From Lentisphaerota bacterium (GTDB lineage: Bacteria; Verrucomicrobiota; Lentisphaeria; Victivallales; Victivallaceae): DNA of 50,580 nucleotides. The translations under genes were made by a program, and so were the position numbers. The stretch is from assembly GCA_015061885.1 (NCBI GenBank), contig SUVS01000018.1, positions 1 to 50,580 on the forward strand. The letters are read 5' to 3'. The notes beneath the pieces are model-generated. The model did not search any database, was not told the DNA's origin, and saw only the letters and a program-made list of their open reading frames with translations. How positions within the stretch are numbered: position 1 is the first letter of the stretch; every line of letters begins with the position of its first letter. Below, in pieces: positions 34,337-42,644 of the stretch.

Positions 34337-35290
34337 ATGGAAACGATATTTTATTTTGAAAACGGTCTTACCGCTGACTGGCGTATAGGCGGGCGTTCGG
34401 CTTTTGACTGGAATGAATTGGAAGAAACGCTCGGCGTGCGTCTGACAGCCCGCGACCGGCAGCTTACGATTGCCGGTGCAGACGATGCCTGTGCCAGAGC
34501 GGAAAAGTTCTTTACTGAATTGGTGAACTTGCACGCCATGCGTAAGCGGGAGCTTGACCGGCAGGATATTGAACAGCTTGTAAAGGCATACAAACGCAAC
34601 GAAGAAGGCGATTTAAGCAAACTTTTCGCCGGTCGCATCAAGGTCGGCAAGGGCAAACGCGAGGTATTGCCACGCAGTAAAAATCAGCTCAATTACTTGC
34701 AGGCATTGCGGGAAAAAGATGTGATTTTCGGGGTTGGTCCGGCGGGGACGGGCAAAACTTATCTGGCAATGGCGGTGGCAGTTTCGGAACTGCTGGCAGG
34801 TAATGTAAGCCGCATTGTGCTGACGCGTCCGGCCCGGGAAGCCGGGGAAAATCTGGGATTTCTGCCCGGCAGTCTGGAAGAAAAGATCATGCCGTATCTG
34901 CGACCGCTCTATGATGCACTTTACGATATGCTGGATTTCAACGAGGCGTCAAGTCTGATCGAACGCAATGTCATAGAAGTAGCACCGTTGGCATTCATGC
35001 GGGGGCGTACTTTGAACAACGCATTCATAATTCTTGACGAAGCACAGAATACGACCGAAGATCAAATGTTGATGTTCCTGACCCGGCTGGGATTCAATTC
35101 CCGCTGTGTGATAACCGGCGACCCCAGCCAGAGCGATCTGACCCGCAACGAGCGTTCCGGACTGGTTCACGCGGTAAAGACATTGAATAATATCCGCGAA
35201 ATCGGGATAATCGAATTTTCCACCAGAGATGTTGTCCGCCACGCTCTGCTGGAAAAAATAATACACGCATACACAGCTGACCGCAACTGA
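34337..35290 (+). CDS. phoH: PhoH-like ATPase
   Basis: A 317-residue P-loop NTPase of the PhoH/YbeZ family, linked to RNA metabolism and often near ybeY (not seen here). An N-terminal KH-like region (about 1-110, including LGVRLTARDRQLTIAG) precedes Walker A VGPAGTGKTYLAMA (about 130), LTRPAREAGENLGFLPGSLEEKI, LAFMRGRTLNNAFIILDEAQNTT (Walker B) and VITGDPSQSDL. ATG 34337 lacks a strong ribosome site. It begins a three-gene cluster with an HPr-like protein and a deacetylase. Confidence 0.92.
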   Translation: METIFYFENGLTADWRIGGRSAFDWNELEETLGVRLTARDRQLTIAGADDACARAEKFFTELVNLHAMRKRELDRQDIEQLVKAYKRNEEGDLSKLFAGRIKVGKGKREVLPRSKNQLNYLQALREKDVIFGVGPAGTGKTYLAMAVAVSELLAGNVSRIVLTRPAREAGENLGFLPGSLEEKIMPYLRPLYDALYDMLDFNEASSLIERNVIEVAPLAFMRGRTLNNAFIILDEAQNTTEDQMLMFLTRLGFNSRCVITGDPSQSDLTRNERSGLVHAVKTLNNIREIGIIEFSTRDVVRHALLEKIIHAYTADRN

Positions 35291-35309
35291 AAATGGGAGA
35301 TGGAGTTTT

Positions 35310-35594
35310 ATGCAGACACGCAATGTTACGATCCGTAATACGGCAGGTATCCACTGCCGGCCGTCAAGTGTGATCCTTAATGCGATCAATGCGGATTTTT
35401 CCGGTCATGAGTTTACATTGACCAATTCCCGCGGAGAGAGTTGTGAACTCAACAGTATTATGGGTTTGCTGGCACTCTGTCTGACTTGCGGCGAAACTGC
35501 CGTGCTGACAGTGGAAGGAGCCAACGAAGTGCAGGCCGCCGATAAAATTGCAGAATTATTGGAAAAAATATACGATTTTCCCCCTCAAAATTAA
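35310..35594 (+). CDS. HPr-family phosphocarrier protein
   Basis: A 94-residue HPr-like protein. The phosphorylatable histidine is at position 15 (TAGIHCRPS), matching the active site of HPr, with Arg17. A serine at about 49 in LNSIMGLLAL corresponds to the regulatory Ser46. In PVC bacteria such proteins often work in regulation and not in sugar uptake; no Enzyme I or HPr kinase gene is in the window. It lies 19 nt after phoH and 10 nt before the deacetylase gene. Confidence 0.85.
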   Translation: MQTRNVTIRNTAGIHCRPSSVILNAINADFSGHEFTLTNSRGESCELNSIMGLLALCLTCGETAVLTVEGANEVQAADKIAELLEKIYDFPPQN

Positions 35595-35604
35595 GGAATA
35601 AAAG

Positions 35605-36270
35605 ATGATAAAAGTTTGTCAATGCTGGGATGACGGCGTGCTTAACGATATAAAGGTCGTTGAGTTGTGCCGCAAGTACAACGCCAAAGCCACTTTCAAC
35701 CTCAACCCCGGACTGCACAATGCCGTTGAACGTATTACCGAGGGGAAAACGTATCTTGATACCGGACATGTTCCGGGCAAGCTGGCGTGGAACGAAGTCA
35801 AAAGCGTTTACGAAGGCTTTGAAGTAGCATCGCATTGCATGAATCACCTTAATGCCCATGTGGTTGATGCCAAAGTTTTTGTGGCTGATGCTGTTGCGGC
35901 AAAAAATGTTTTGGAAGACCATTTCGGCCGCGAGTGCCGGGGTTTTGCCTGGCCCTACGGCAGATACACGGACGAAACCTGTCAGCTTATGCGTGAAGCC
36001 GGATTTGCTTACGGCAGAACCACATTATATACGGAAGATGTTGCTTCTTACACCGATCCGATGCAGCTGCACAGCAGTACGCATTTTCAGCGGGGCGACT
36101 TCTGGGCGGCGTTTGAAAAAGCCCGTCCCAGCGGGGTATTCTACTTCTGGGGACACAGCTACGAAATGGCGGACGACCCGGCTTTGTGGCAAGCCTACGA
36201 AGATAAATTACGCCGCTTGAGCGAAGACCCCGAAGTGGAATGGGTCAATGTAATAGACCTGGTAAAGTAA
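35605..36270 (+). CDS. Polysaccharide deacetylase family protein (carbohydrate esterase 4-like)
   Basis: A 221-residue NodB-homology protein without a signal peptide, so likely cytoplasmic. The metal site reads WDDG (Asp9, Asp10) and ASHCMNHLNAH (His77, His81), with RGFAWPYGRYTDET as the third motif and FYFWGHSYEM near the C-terminus with another histidine. Substrates in the family range from chitooligosaccharides and peptidoglycan to small amides. It is the last gene of the phoH cluster, 10 nt after the HPr-like gene. Confidence 0.85.
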   Translation: MIKVCQCWDDGVLNDIKVVELCRKYNAKATFNLNPGLHNAVERITEGKTYLDTGHVPGKLAWNEVKSVYEGFEVASHCMNHLNAHVVDAKVFVADAVAAKNVLEDHFGRECRGFAWPYGRYTDETCQLMREAGFAYGRTTLYTEDVASYTDPMQLHSSTHFQRGDFWAAFEKARPSGVFYFWGHSYEMADDPALWQAYEDKLRRLSEDPEVEWVNVIDLVK

Positions 36271-36476
36271 ATTTTGCCGCCTCTGCGGGCAATAGTTATA
36301 GACTTGTCCTCCGAAGCCTTCGGCGTAGGAGGATGGCGGCTGTGGGAAAGTTTGGGAGTTTTTGAGAAATTTGGGGAAGGTTTGGGAGAAAATTTCTTGC
36401 CGCCGATTATACTGCGTATTGCTTGTCAGTCTGACCCGTCAAGTGGTTGTTGGCGGGGATTGCCCGCCTGTTGTTT
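36271..36476 (+). repeat. Intergenic dispersed repeat, copy C (with inserted module)
   Basis: Begins GCCGCCTCTGCGGGCAATAG and ends ACTGCGTATTGCTTGTCAG, CCCGTCAAGTGG, GGCGGGGATTGCCCGCC, matching copy A. Between them lies a module of about 75 nt (GGCGGCTGTGGGAAAGTTTGG through GGTTTGGGAGAAAATTTCTT) that also occurs, in reverse, at 42840-42900 next to copy B. It fills half of the 410-nt gap before the AAA-like ATPase gene. Confidence 0.7.
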
Positions 36477-36559
36477 GTTACAGTTATCTTCCGTTAATTA
36501 CCGTTATTTCCTGACGGTACTGAAGCGTGGGTGCTTTCTCGTTAAGACCAAAATAAATT

Positions 36560-36594
36560 GGAATTGCTTTTATTGTACCAATAAAAGCAATTCC
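36560..36594. repeat. Perfect 16-bp inverted repeat (AT-rich hairpin), second locus
   Basis: GGAATTGCTTTTATTG (36560-36575) and its exact complement (36579-36594) flank a 3-nt TAC loop. The architecture equals the hairpin at 17-53, though the sequence differs. It is followed 25 nt later by the G-rich hairpin at 36620. Confidence 0.8.
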
Positions 36595-36619
36595 GGTGAA
36601 AGTTTTTGGAAGATGGGGT

Positions 36620-36660
36620 GCGGGGAAGAGAACCTTTTTTCAAAAAGGTTTCTTCCCCGC
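36620..36660 (-). terminator. G-rich/C-rich hairpin, probable terminator of the gcvH-like operon
   Basis: GCGGGGAAGAGAACCTTTTT pairs with AAAAAGGTTTCTTCCCCGC with one bulge. It lies 20 nt after the stop of the minus-strand ATPase gene. It shares GGGGAAGAG, AACCTTT and CTTCCCC with the hairpin at 84-136, in the same orientation to its gene. Confidence 0.65.
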
Positions 36661-36680
36661 AAAACAGTTTCGCAAGAACT

Positions 36681-38012
36681 TTACGCACCCAGTTCCCGTA
36701 ATTTTTCTTCCCGCAGGGTGTCTATGTAGCTTTCGCCGTAGAGAGTACGCAGTAATTTGATATTAAATTCGTAGAACATCTGTGCATCGGGCCGCACGAT
36801 CATTTCCTGACGGGACATATCGAGCATTTTCCGCCGCAGATTTGCGTCTGTCCGGAATTTTTCCAGATAGCGTATCAGGGTGCGGGGGCTTAATTCGGTG
36901 AATTTTTTCTGTCCGAAATCTTCGATATAGCCGGCGGCGATCACTGAAGCGAGGTTTTCGTTGGCGTTTTTCATGCCGAAATCCAGCAGAAAATCTTCGA
37001 CCATCTCCAGACAGCGTATTTCATCAAAAACGGGGAAGGTTATCTCTCTGCCCCGCGAAAGTATGTTGATGGGGAAGTGGTAATTGCTTGCCAGAATAAA
37101 GATGATATTTTCCGGCAGAACCGCACTGCCGCCGACGTTGGTGCGGAAGCCGTACCAGTCGATTTTTTCCGGCTCTATATCGTCAAAAAACACGACAAAT
37201 TTACGCCGTTTACGCAATGCAAGTTCGCCGATAAGTTCTTCCAGATTTTCTGTGAGCGTTTCCGGTTCGGCAAAAATCAATGTCAAATCCGGACGATCCA
37301 GCGTATAATTTATGCTGAATTGGGTTTTGCCCAGCCCCGGCAGACTGGATACCAGCAACGGTACATTGCCTTTGCCGGAAACAAATTCGCTCAAATGTTC
37401 ATGGAAACGCTCCCGGACCGAGTGAAAACCGTAAAACTTCCCGACCGGAATATTTTTTACTGTGCATGGAATGAATTTATTTTTGAGATAGCGGAATGTT
37501 CTGCTCCGGGCAAACGGATCACGCATCAGGGCGATTTCCACGATTTTTTCCGGTGTATCGCTGAAAATGCTTTTGCCGCCAAGACAGCCGCGTACCGCCG
37601 GATTCATCCGTTTGCTGTTTGAAAGTTTACGCAGTTCAGCAATACCCAGTTCCACATCGAGCATGTTTTGCCGGAAAAACTCTATCTGTTCAAACGCCAT
37701 AGTGTTGGGTTTCAGGTAGTCGGCTATATCCAAATGCCGCAGAACAAGCATTTCAAAGAAATCATCTTCCAGCGATTCCAGCAGTGTTCTGCCCGGCAGG
37801 AAACGCACCATTTCGTTCAGCGATTCAATGCAGTCGATGTGTTTATCGGTGTACCCGGCAGTGTAAAACGCCCGGAAGAGCAACTCTTCCACCTCCGGCT
37901 GCGGAGCATTGAAAAGCACTTTATTGAGGTCAATGCTTTTTTTGACATCGGCAAACAGTATTCTTAAAGCGTTTGCCGCATTATCCAATACTTTATTTTG
38001 CATCCATGCCAT
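36681..38012 (-). CDS. AAA-type ATPase resembling DUF815 proteins
   Basis: A 443-residue protein. A helical N-terminal region (about 1-190) is followed by a P-loop ATPase core: YGFHSVRERFHEHLSEF, Walker A SSLPGLGKTQF (about residue 225), FVVFFDDIEPEKIDWYG (Walker B), VLPENIIFILASNYHFP (sensor 1) and ILSRGREITFPVFDE. The layout (short lead helix, P-loop, acidic Walker B, ASN sensor) is like DUF815 ATPases, which have no known function. The start follows AAAGG. It is the last gene of a four-gene operon with a 14-nt gap to the unknown 354-residue protein. The closest named family is uncertain. Confidence 0.6.
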   Translation of the reverse strand: MAWMQNKVLDNAANALRILFADVKKSIDLNKVLFNAPQPEVEELLFRAFYTAGYTDKHIDCIESLNEMVRFLPGRTLLESLEDDFFEMLVLRHLDIADYLKPNTMAFEQIEFFRQNMLDVELGIAELRKLSNSKRMNPAVRGCLGGKSIFSDTPEKIVEIALMRDPFARSRTFRYLKNKFIPCTVKNIPVGKFYGFHSVRERFHEHLSEFVSGKGNVPLLVSSLPGLGKTQFSINYTLDRPDLTLIFAEPETLTENLEELIGELALRKRRKFVVFFDDIEPEKIDWYGFRTNVGGSAVLPENIIFILASNYHFPINILSRGREITFPVFDEIRCLEMVEDFLLDFGMKNANENLASVIAAGYIEDFGQKKFTELSPRTLIRYLEKFRTDANLRRKMLDMSRQEMIVRPDAQMFYEFNIKLLRTLYGESYIDTLREEKLRELGA

Positions 38013-38026
38013 AAAAAAAGACCTTT

Positions 38027-39091
38027 TTACAGTTCACGCACCATTGCTTCGGAGGGGGTGTTTGCCAGATATTTACCCGAAGGTAACTTACGGAAAATGC
38101 TTTCGGCGGGGAGTTCGACCGTGAAAGTCCTTTCGCCGCCCAACGCCCGGTTTGCCCAGCTGTAAAGAGCAAAGAGTTCACTTAAATCCCAGTGCCGCAA
38201 CGACTTTTTGCCGGGGCGTTCCAGGTGCGATGCTTCATCACAGCTTTTTACATCGGTTGTTTTCAGTATGATATTGCCGGTTTTATCCAACTGCTGACGG
38301 ATCATTTTACGCAGATATTTGCGGACGGCCGGAGCGGTAAAGCAACTGCCGGCAATTTGCGGATCAAATTCAAGGATAATATCATCTTTACCCGGCGGCA
38401 AGTTTGATGCACTGTTGCGATTCCATGCAATATAATAGTTGAAACGCCACGGCCGCCGTTCAATTTCCACATCGTCGGCAATGGCTACGACCTGCCGTTT
38501 TACAATAACACATTCCGCTGTTTTTTCAATGCTCCATGCCGTGTTGCCGCAGCCGCAAGTCCGCCACCAGTCGCCGCCGCAACCCAGTTCCAGCACCGTA
38601 CCGTCGGATTTGGTCAATATCAGCACGGCAAAAGGCGTGGTGTTCTGCCAGATAACTCCGTCGGCGGGCGGCAGAGTCTGCTTTACCCACGGCTGACCGG
38701 GTTCCGGCAGTGCGGAAATCATTTCCAACTTGCTGAATCCGCCGGAAAATACCACATCTTCCAGAGCCAGATCGCGTACTGTTTCGCCCCGGCCGGGTTT
38801 TATATCGACTTTTACTTCCAGCAGATTGCCCCGCAATGAGTAGGTGCGACCGATAACGGCTTCGCCGCCGAACGGATATACATTTTGGCTTTCGATCTCC
38901 ACTTCCTGATTATCGAGCTTGCCGTGGAAACGGCACTTTTCCTGCAAGGCGTCGGCTTCGGAAACATTATTGAGTCTGGCATATTTCAGTGCAAAAAGTT
39001 CTTCGCCGTGCCGGGTATCGAGCAAACTCCACGAGTTGCCGGCACTGGCGGCGGAAAACTTCCAGCCGTTACCGAAGGCTTCAAGATTCAT
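38027..39091 (-). CDS. Unknown 354-residue protein
   Basis: I do not recognise this protein. It lacks a signal peptide or membrane segment. The first 230 residues look beta-rich with aromatic and glycine turns (GNGWKFSAASAGNSWSLLDT, PFGGEAVIGRTYSLRGNLLEV, LELGCGGDWWRTCGCG, RRPWRFNYYIAWNR), which would suit a beta-sandwich of the mutarotase or carbohydrate-binding kind; this is only an impression. The C-terminal part is helical (VRKYLRKMIRQQLDKTGN, LSELFALYSWANRALGGE). It overlaps the upstream nitroreductase gene by 4 nt and is followed after 14 nt by the ATPase gene, so it is surely a translated gene. Confidence 0.7.
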   Translation of the reverse strand: MNLEAFGNGWKFSAASAGNSWSLLDTRHGEELFALKYARLNNVSEADALQEKCRFHGKLDNQEVEIESQNVYPFGGEAVIGRTYSLRGNLLEVKVDIKPGRGETVRDLALEDVVFSGGFSKLEMISALPEPGQPWVKQTLPPADGVIWQNTTPFAVLILTKSDGTVLELGCGGDWWRTCGCGNTAWSIEKTAECVIVKRQVVAIADDVEIERRPWRFNYYIAWNRNSASNLPPGKDDIILEFDPQIAGSCFTAPAVRKYLRKMIRQQLDKTGNIILKTTDVKSCDEASHLERPGKKSLRHWDLSELFALYSWANRALGGERTFTVELPAESIFRKLPSGKYLANTPSEAMVREL

Positions 39092-39597
39092 CTTACCACC
39101 TTGAAGATCCGGTCAATACTTTTGTAGCTCAAATCACGCGGTTCGCTGTTGGCATAACCCAGCGGCGTGATCGCTTCCACGCACCACGGATCACTTACTT
39201 GCATGACCGCGTTCATCCGGGCTTTTTCAAATGCACATATCCAGCAGGTCCCCAACCCTTCAGCGGCGGCGGCAAGCACCAGATGCTCCATGGCTATACC
39301 CAAATCTATTTCGGCGGCCGGAGTGCCTTCCAAACGGTTCCAGCAAGTTGAATAATCCGCCATTGCCACCACGATCGCCGGAGCTTCGGTCAGCCATGTT
39401 TTGGGGTAGCACTCGCCGATCTTCTGTTTGAGTTCGGCATTGAAAACGATTTCAAACCGCCACGGCTGACGGTTGCATGCCGAAGGGGCACACTGCACCG
39501 CTTGCATGATGCGTTCAAGCGATTCCTGCTCAATGGCTCTGGAACTGTCAAATCCGCGGATACTGCGGCGGCTTTTCAGCACTTCGTAAAAATCCAT
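39088..39597 (-). CDS. Nitroreductase family flavoprotein, short form
   Basis: A 169-residue FMN oxidoreductase: VLKSRRSIRGFDSSRAIEQESL, QAVQCAPSACNRQPWRFEIVF, IDLGIAMEHLVLAAAAEGLGTCWICAF and ITPLGYANSEP. It is on the short side for the family, like the group of about 170 residues from anaerobes. It begins 16 nt after the gcvH-like gene and overlaps the next gene by 4 nt. Its partner or substrate is unknown. Confidence 0.85.
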   Translation of the reverse strand: MDFYEVLKSRRSIRGFDSSRAIEQESLERIMQAVQCAPSACNRQPWRFEIVFNAELKQKIGECYPKTWLTEAPAIVVAMADYSTCWNRLEGTPAAEIDLGIAMEHLVLAAAAEGLGTCWICAFEKARMNAVMQVSDPWCVEAITPLGYANSEPRDLSYKSIDRIFKVVR

Positions 39598-39613
39598 ATC
39601 ATCAGCCTTTGGT

Positions 39614-39988
39614 TCAGCGTTTCAGCGAACGCAGATATTTGCGGTAACTGGTTTCGTTCATCATATCCGCCAGTTCGGATTCGTCGATATTGGTTATCTT
39701 GCAGAGCCAGCCTTTGTCTTCGGGGGATTCGTCGATCAGCTCCGGAGAGTTTTCCAGATCATCGTTCACCGAAATGATCGTACCCGAAAGGGGGGTGTAG
39801 ATAGTTATATCATCGTTGGCGAATTCCAGCAGACCGATATCGTCGCCCACGATCACATCTTCATCTTCCGGCGGCAATTCAAGCCCATTGATTTCGCCGA
39901 ATTCATCAATGGCATGCTGGGATATGCCGATGGTTGCTTCGTCGCCGCGGATTTCAACCCAGACATGATCCTCTGTGTAGTACTTCAT
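39614..39988 (-). CDS. Glycine cleavage H-protein homologue lacking the lipoyl lysine
   Basis: A 124-residue protein with the overall H-protein pattern: YYTEDHVWVEI, ATIGISQHAIDEFGEI, the acidic GDDIGLLEFANDD segment, YTPLSGTIISVNDDLENSPELIDE and GWLCKI. In true GcvH the segment reads ESVKAASDIYxPxSG, the lysine carrying lipoate. Aligned without gaps, this position is Asn58, and no lysine lies within ten residues. The protein is also unusually acidic. It therefore cannot be lipoylated at the usual site and is unlikely to serve glycine cleavage. No gcvP or gcvT is near; it starts an operon with a nitroreductase, an unknown protein and an ATPase. AAGG lies 8 nt before the ATG. Confidence 0.85.
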   Translation of the reverse strand: MKYYTEDHVWVEIRGDEATIGISQHAIDEFGEINGLELPPEDEDVIVGDDIGLLEFANDDITIYTPLSGTIISVNDDLENSPELIDESPEDKGWLCKITNIDESELADMMNETSYRKYLRSLKR

Positions 39989-40131
39989 AAAAAAATCCTT
40001 TCGCTGTCCCGTATCCCTGTTTTGGTATTCACTATGAGTTTACAGTATAGATTGAAAAATGCAAGTCTTTTTGCTCATTTTTCTGCAAAAAAATTGATTT
40101 TTTTTGAAAAACAGCCCTTTCAGCGGTATTT

Positions 40132-40695
40132 TCAGTTGCCTTTGATAAGCCGCAGGAACTCTGCACGGGAACGCGAATCACTGCGGAAACTGCCCAGCAT
40201 GGAACTGGAAGTCATCACTGAATTCTGCTTTTCGACCCCCCGCATACGCATGCACAAATGCTGGGCTTCCATGACCACGCCCACGCCTTCGGCACCGATC
40301 GTATCCATTATTGCGTGCGAAATCTCTTTGACCAGCCGCTCCTGTATCTGCAAACGGCGGGCAAACATATCCACGATCCGGGCGATCTTGCTTACACCCA
40401 ATATACGGTCGGTGGGAATGTAGCCGACATGACAGACCCCGAAAAAGGGCAGCATGTGGTGTTCGCACAAACTGTAAAACTCAATATCACGCACAATGAC
40501 CATATCGTCGGACTCTGCCTGAAAGATGGCTCCGTGAACCACATCTTCAAGATTCTGCTTATACCCCCGGAGCAGATATTCATAGCTTCTTGCCACCCGG
40601 TCGGGCGTGGCAAGCAAACCTTCCCGCTGCGGATCATCGCCCGAAGCACCGATAATAAGTTGTGCCGCTGTTTTGAAATCGTCGTATCCAGCCAT
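40132..40695 (-). CDS. folE: GTP cyclohydrolase I
   Basis: Converts GTP to dihydroneopterin triphosphate, the first step to folate (and queuosine) precursors. The 187-residue protein has the zinc ligands Cys77 and His80 in [12 protein letters not shown] and Cys148 in [10 protein letters not shown], spaced exactly as in the E. coli enzyme. [20 protein letters not shown]-like N-terminal helices are present. The start follows GAGG. It is transcribed divergently from typA; a minus-strand TTGAAT/TATGTT pair (40743-40770) is a plausible promoter. Confidence 0.95.
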   Translation of the reverse strand: MAGYDDFKTAAQLIIGASGDDPQREGLLATPDRVARSYEYLLRGYKQNLEDVVHGAIFQAESDDMVIVRDIEFYSLCEHHMLPFFGVCHVGYIPTDRILGVSKIARIVDMFARRLQIQERLVKEISHAIMDTIGAEGVGVVMEAQHLCMRMRGVEKQNSVMTSSSMLGSFRSDSRSRAEFLRLIKGN

Positions 40696-40777
40696 ATCTT
40701 ATACCTCAAAAATGCAAATTGAATGTTTTTAATGATGCATTAACATAGCTCATATTGCAATTTATTCAAACTCTTAT

Positions 40778-40806
40778 TTGAAAAATTACCGATTATGTGG
40801 TAAATT
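40778..40806 (+). promoter_or_regulatory. Promoter of typA
   Basis: TTGAAA (40778-40783), a 17-nt spacer and TAAATT (40801-40806). The spacer ends with TTATGTGG, a feature shared with the promoters at 4337 and 7061. Confidence 0.5.
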
Positions 40807-40849
40807 AATAGATTATAATATGAAAAACATGCAAAAACGGTAGGAAATT

Positions 40850-42640
40850 ATGCAGTCGATCCGTAACGTAGCGATTATTGCCCATGTTGACCATGGTAAA
40901 ACCACTCTGGTGGATGAAATTCTCAAACAATCCAAAGTATTCCGGGCCAATCAGGAAGTTGATAACTGTTTTCTGGACAACAATGATCTGGAGCGTGAAC
41001 GCGGGATCACTATTCTGGCAAAAAATATTGCCGTGCAGTACCGCGATGTAAAAGTCAATATCATTGATACTCCCGGACACAGCGATTTCGGCGGTCAGGT
41101 CGAGCGTGTACTCAAACTTGCTGACGGCGTGCTGCTGCTGGTCGATGCCGCCGAAGGCCCGATGCCGCAGACCCGGTTTGTGCTGGATAAAGCTCTGTCG
41201 CTCAAACTCCGTCCGGTGGTGGTCATCAACAAGATCGACAAACCCGATGCCCGTCCCGATGCAGTCTGCAACGAAGTCTTTGACCTTTTCTGCGAATTGG
41301 GTGCGGATGATGAACAGCTTGACTTTCCGGTGCTGTACGCCAGCGGCCGCGACGGCTGGGCGGTGAGCGATCTCAAAAATCCCAGAGAAAATATTCTGCC
41401 GTTGATGGATGCTATTATTGATTATATCCCGGCGGCACCGGTTCGTGAAGGTGCTACCCAGCTGCAGGTCGCCACGCTGGATTATTCGGAGTTTGTGGGG
41501 CGTATCGGTATCGGGCGTGTGTATCGCGGGACGCTCAAACTCAACGAGCCGCTGACCGTTATCAAACGCGACGGCTCCAGTAAAAACATCATGCTCAAAC
41601 AGCTTTTGGTCTTTGACGGCATTACCCGCAAAGAGGTTGAAGAAGTCGCCTGCGGCGATTTGTGTGCAGTTGTGGGGATCGAGGATATTGATATATCTGA
41701 TACGCTCTGCGATGTGGAACACCCCGAAGCAATGCCGCCGATCGCCATTGACGAACCGACTATTTCCATGCTGTTCAAGATCAACGATTCGCCGTTTTTC
41801 GGCAAAGAAGGCAAATATGTTTCCAGCCGGCATCTGCGGGAACGCCTTTTCCGCGAGTGCGAACGCGATGTGGCTTTGCGGGTGGAGGAATCCGGCGACG
41901 GGTTCATAGTTTCCGGCCGCGGCGTGCTGCATCTGGCAGTTTTGATCGAAACCATGCGGCGTGAAGGTTACGAACTTGCTGTGGGCAAACCCCGCGTTAT
42001 TATCAAAGAGATCGACGGCGTGCAGTGCGAACCCGTGGAAGAACTTACCGTGGATGTTCCCAACGAAGCCGCCGGCAAGATCATTGAACTTACCGGTTTG
42101 CGTAAGGGCGAACTTTTCCACATGGAAAACCGCGGCAACCGCCAGAAGCTGGAGTTCGAAATCCCCACCCGCGGTCTGATCGGCTTCCGCAGTAAAGCCC
42201 TGACCATGTCCGGCGGCGAAGCTATCGTAGCCAGCCGTTTCCTGAAATATGTGCCGCACAAGGGCGAACTCCCCGGCCGTGCCATGGGCGTTATGGTCAG
42301 TATGGGGACCGGTAAATCGCAGGCATTTGCCATTGACGCGTTGCAGTTGCGGGGATTTTTCTTCATTGATCCGGGTGTGGATACCTACGAAGGTATGATC
42401 GTCGGCGAACACTGCAAGGAAAACGATCTGGTCGTGAATGTGCAGAAAGCCAAACAGCTCACCAACTTGCGTGCATCCGGCAGTGATAAAAACCTCAAGA
42501 TCGCCCCCGCCAGAAAGATGAGTCTGGAACAGGCGTTGGAATACATCGAAGACGATGAACTCGTGGAAGTGACTCCGCAGAACATCCGTTTGCGTAAAAT
42601 ATTCCTGACCGAACTCGAACGCCGGAGAAACCATCTCTGA
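40850..42640 (+). CDS. typA: Ribosome-associated GTPase TypA/BipA
   Basis: A 596-residue translational GTPase of the EF-G fold that helps 50S assembly and growth under cold or stress. The G domain starts at residue 10 with AHVDHGKTTL, then RERGITI, DTPGHSDFGGQVERVL, NKIDKPDARPD. Later come PISMLFKIN-type PTISMLFKINDSPFFGKEG, GRGVLHLAVLIETMRREGYEL and the TypA-specific C-terminus (RGLIGFRSKALTMSGGEAIVA, GIDPGVDTYEGMIVGEH-like). GGTAGGAAAT precedes the ATG. It is monocistronic. Confidence 0.95.
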   Translation: MQSIRNVAIIAHVDHGKTTLVDEILKQSKVFRANQEVDNCFLDNNDLERERGITILAKNIAVQYRDVKVNIIDTPGHSDFGGQVERVLKLADGVLLLVDAAEGPMPQTRFVLDKALSLKLRPVVVINKIDKPDARPDAVCNEVFDLFCELGADDEQLDFPVLYASGRDGWAVSDLKNPRENILPLMDAIIDYIPAAPVREGATQLQVATLDYSEFVGRIGIGRVYRGTLKLNEPLTVIKRDGSSKNIMLKQLLVFDGITRKEVEEVACGDLCAVVGIEDIDISDTLCDVEHPEAMPPIAIDEPTISMLFKINDSPFFGKEGKYVSSRHLRERLFRECERDVALRVEESGDGFIVSGRGVLHLAVLIETMRREGYELAVGKPRVIIKEIDGVQCEPVEELTVDVPNEAAGKIIELTGLRKGELFHMENRGNRQKLEFEIPTRGLIGFRSKALTMSGGEAIVASRFLKYVPHKGELPGRAMGVMVSMGTGKSQAFAIDALQLRGFFFIDPGVDTYEGMIVGEHCKENDLVVNVQKAKQLTNLRASGSDKNLKIAPARKMSLEQALEYIEDDELVEVTPQNIRLRKIFLTELERRRNHL

Positions 42641-42644
42641 TTTG

